Assembly: GCA_011009095.1 (NCBI GenBank)
Contig: VTPC01005390.1
Span: 1 to 64,000 of the forward strand
Direction: 5' to 3'
DNA length: 64,000 bases
Source: Ignelater luminosus
Lineage: Eukaryota > Arthropoda > Insecta > Coleoptera > Elateridae
In this document: positions 61,801 to 64,000 of the stretch, one piece after another
Position numbering within the stretch: position 1 is the first letter of the stretch
Layout: the number at the start of each line of letters is the position of its first letter
Translations under genes and position numbers: made by a program
Notes under the pieces: model-generated
The model's input: the letters and a program-made list of their open reading frames with translations, nothing else
What the model was told of the DNA's origin: nothing
Database searches by the model: none

Positions 61801-64000
61801 TCCTATGGGTATATCCTTAAGTAGAACAAAACCTTTTGGTGCTATTTCGATATCTTCGAAAAATTCAAACAGAACCCCTATTGACGGACTTTATAGATCA
61901 GAATACAATCAAGTGCGGATGAGTAAATAGAATCTACCTCAGTGCTATGCATATGATCGCCAGAAGCTTTTACTGTTTTAAACTACAATTTCGCCGCAGA
62001 CATCAATAAACAAGGTATTTTATCGTTACGAATTCTGGATATCATGTAACTCATATTACAAACATTGAACTCAGAAAAAACGCTTATTTGACCTAACCTA
62101 GCAAAGTCTTTGAGAGAATAGACTATTTTTCTACTTCTTATTTAAGAACTTTCACACTTCATTTTGGGGGAAGTGTGTTATTCTTATTTGAGTATATTTA
62201 CAAGAAGATCTGATGACAACGACTATAGGAATTAAAATTTAACCCTGCTACATGAAGCATTTACTATTTGGGGTCCGTTTTATTAGCGTGGTAGATTTAC
62301 CCAACAGATGAGGTCCTTCAGATTATTGAAATGCTTCTGCCTTACTTTCTCAGCCTTTTTCCAGTTGGATTTCTTCAGATTCCTTTTACTTTGGAAACTT
62401 CTATATTTCAAATGAAATATGAGTAGTAGGGTCAGTGTTATTCTTTACAAACCTCGGTTTCATCTTATTAATGTGCATACGAAGAAGCTTTGTTATTTAC
62501 AATGACACTGTACATTACACTGCTACATCTTATTAATAATTATATGTTGTAGATCCATTGCGTAAGGTGATCATGTTAGTAAGTGAATAAAGGCACTTCC
62601 TTAAGTTGTTTATATTATAGTATTTATATTTCTCAACCGGTTGACTTGTTAATAATTATTCCTGGTAACCACACAAAATTCTTATTCCTGTACTTCTTCG
62701 ATTAAGTATACCAAGTTCCTTGTGCTAAATAATTTTCTTGTCGATGTGAAATTATTCTTGCAAACTTTGGGTAGAAGCAAAAGAAATAAATCCAAAGTTG
62801 TTCTAACTTTTCTACTTAGAAATAATTCTGCAGGTGTTTTGCCTTCAGGTGCGCTACGATTTGGTGTACTGCGATAAGAAGAAAGCATAATTTTCAACCG
62901 CCTACCAAAAGTAATATTTCTTGTTTTCTAAGTTTTTCGATGTTCTCTTAAGTGTATAAACATAACGTTCAGCTTGACCATTAGACTATAGAAAGTACGG
63001 TGCTGTCTAATGTGAATAATACCATAACTTCCACAAGATTCTTAAAACTTATTGCAGATAAACCACCTATCGTTGTCTGATCCTATCGCCTCAGGCAATC
63101 CATACTATCTACGGAAGAATTCTTCAGTGATATTTATAGTCCTAGAAGAAAATACTGACTTGTTATTAAAAACTTCTTGCCATTTAGTATAAAGTATATA
63201 GCTGCAAAATAATCATTTTTAGAATCTGCAAAATCAATATGAATTCGTTGTCATAGATCCTTAGGTTGTGTCAAAATGAATTTTTCTGCGGTAATGATTT
63301 ATCTACTTATTAAAGCACAATTCTGATATGGCCAAACCAATCCTATGTTATCTTCTTCGATATTGGGCAGCATGCACAGCGTCTTGCAAGCATTTCCATG
63401 CGTTCTTGATTAGGATGTTCCTTATGAAGTTTTGATAAATTCGTAGTAAGATAATTCTGTCTCCATTAGTAAGCAACACTGGATCTTAAAAAGTGATCCT
63501 CTTCTTTGGTGAGAAATTTGCAAATCTTGGCCAATATTTTTTTTCTTTATTCAATTTCTTTAGTTTCAAGATTGGAGATTTGCCTTTTTCTGCTTGAATC
63601 ATAGTAAACGTAACTGGGAGTACATTCAGTTTAGCATTTAAAATCTGATTAACTTAAGATTAAAGAGATACTGAATCAATTATTACATATGTATTTTAGA
63701 TCCAGTGCAGCAGTTGTGTTGATAAATGTGACAGTAAATCTCATGTTTTCACGTGCTTCGGACAAACATCCCGAATGCAAACATTTAAAAGTATTAATAG
63801 CATTAATGCACGTTATGTAAACAATTTTTAAGCTATAATTTCCGTTTACGAGAATTCATACAAGGCATTGCTACTGCTAACCTTCTGTTTTCCAAGAAAC
63901 TTAACCATGAAATGAATTTGATTGTTTTTATTGTATTTAATCCTACTTTTATTTTTAGGAAGATGCATACCATTCAAGGACTGCAAAACTTTCCTCAGAC
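55853..64000 (+). CDS. Dual-CLIP-domain serine protease, first three exons (runs off the right edge)
   Basis: Exon 1 (55853-55877) starts a short signal peptide and ends at GTAAGA in phase 1. Exon 2 (55939-56163) completes it and encodes a first CLIP domain with cysteines at about 24, 30, 56 and 67. Cysteine 1 is absent and the fifth is Trp66 (KVWCA). Exon 2 then reaches the first cysteine of a second CLIP domain (VCRTPLGES) and ends at GTAAGT in phase 1. Exon 3 starts at 63959 and continues GRCIPFKDCKTFL, exactly the next CLIP motif (C-x9-C-x5-C), in the right phase. The protease domain must lie to the right of the window. Two-CLIP proteases are known in insects as prophenoloxidase-activating enzymes; that function is inferred. 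It is on the same strand as the array but 27 kb from copy 3. Confidence 0.75.
56164..62680. other. Large intron of the dual-CLIP gene, left part
   Basis: Part of a 7.8-kb intron (56164-63958). AT-rich; no host coding sequence seen. It contains an inverted pair of Penelope-like motifs (60131-60390) and a transposon-like block near 59580 related to 36254. Confidence 0.55.
60131..60390. repeat. Inverted pair of GAAGATGACC...GAAACATGTT motifs
   Basis: Plus strand 60349-60390 reads CTGAAGATGACC, ATTAAAA, GGTTGAAACATGTT. A related copy lies inverted at 60131-60178. This arrangement (CTGAnGA, a short GACCT/AGGTT stem, then GAAAC) is widespread near Penelope-like and related elements in arthropods and has the outline of a hammerhead-ribozyme core. 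The left copy has a substitution in the CTGAnGA box. Confidence 0.45.
62682..63560 (-). pseudogene. Ty3/gypsy integrase fragment in the dual-CLIP intron
   Basis: On the minus strand, from high to low coordinates: a degraded HHCC-linker region (about 63300-63480); FGLPEAIGSDN-like sequence (about 63070-63115), where SDN is the usual second catalytic-Asp box; a GIIHIR stretch and a degraded SNGQAERYVYTLK (about 62960-63040); and finally an open piece, LSSYRSTPNRSAPEGKTPAE then LFLSRKVRTTLDLF, the conserved C-terminal part of gypsy integrases (62682-62897). Multiple stops and shifts. No LTRs seen. Confidence 0.75.

Overview
The window reads as nuclear DNA of an insect, most likely a beetle (the order is an inference from the expanded CLIP-protease family). 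It is AT-rich, intron-bearing and loaded with decayed transposable elements. It contains a 400-base assembly gap at 47524-47923. All host genes I can support belong to one family, CLIP-domain serine proteases and their non-catalytic homologues. These are the extracellular cascade enzymes and cofactors behind melanisation and Toll activation in insect haemolymph. All lie on the + strand.

Region 1 (2.1-28.3 kb) is a tandem array of five copies with the same layout: signal-peptide exon, long CLIP-plus-protease exon, then three short exons, with splice phases 1-2-1-1. Copy 1 (2106-3478) has Gln for the catalytic His, one in-frame stop and a GC splice donor. Copy 2 (3962-11958) is intact and keeps His-Asp-Ser, but has an odd activation site. 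Two wrecked copies follow (13348-14466 and 17396-19385). Copy 3 (26408-28238) is an intact reading frame whose catalytic His and Asp are replaced, so it is a pseudoprotease. It also has a 12-bp minisatellite in the linker. The array looks like birth-and-death evolution around one canonical triad.

Region 2 (28-55 kb) has no host gene I can recognise. It is a graveyard of transposons: a 4.1-kb element with long terminal inverted repeats and a strongly strand-asymmetric core, several MITEs and fold-backs, a Copia fragment, a mariner-type element beside the gap, a nearly full-length GC-rich mariner, and a piggyBac fragment.

Region 3 (55.8 kb to the end) holds the first exons of a further gene with two tandem CLIP domains. 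It runs off the right edge through an intron of about 7.8 kb that contains a Ty3/gypsy integrase fossil.

Other mobile DNA sits inside the array. Intron 4 of copy 2 holds a Mutator-like transposase/YqaJ-nuclease gene fossil. A non-LTR reverse transcriptase at 21-24 kb is split by a 2.4-kb inverted-repeat element that carries a PIN-like gene, which in turn hosts a MITE. Exon structures were worked out by eye from splice consensus and reading frame; no search or alignment tool was used.
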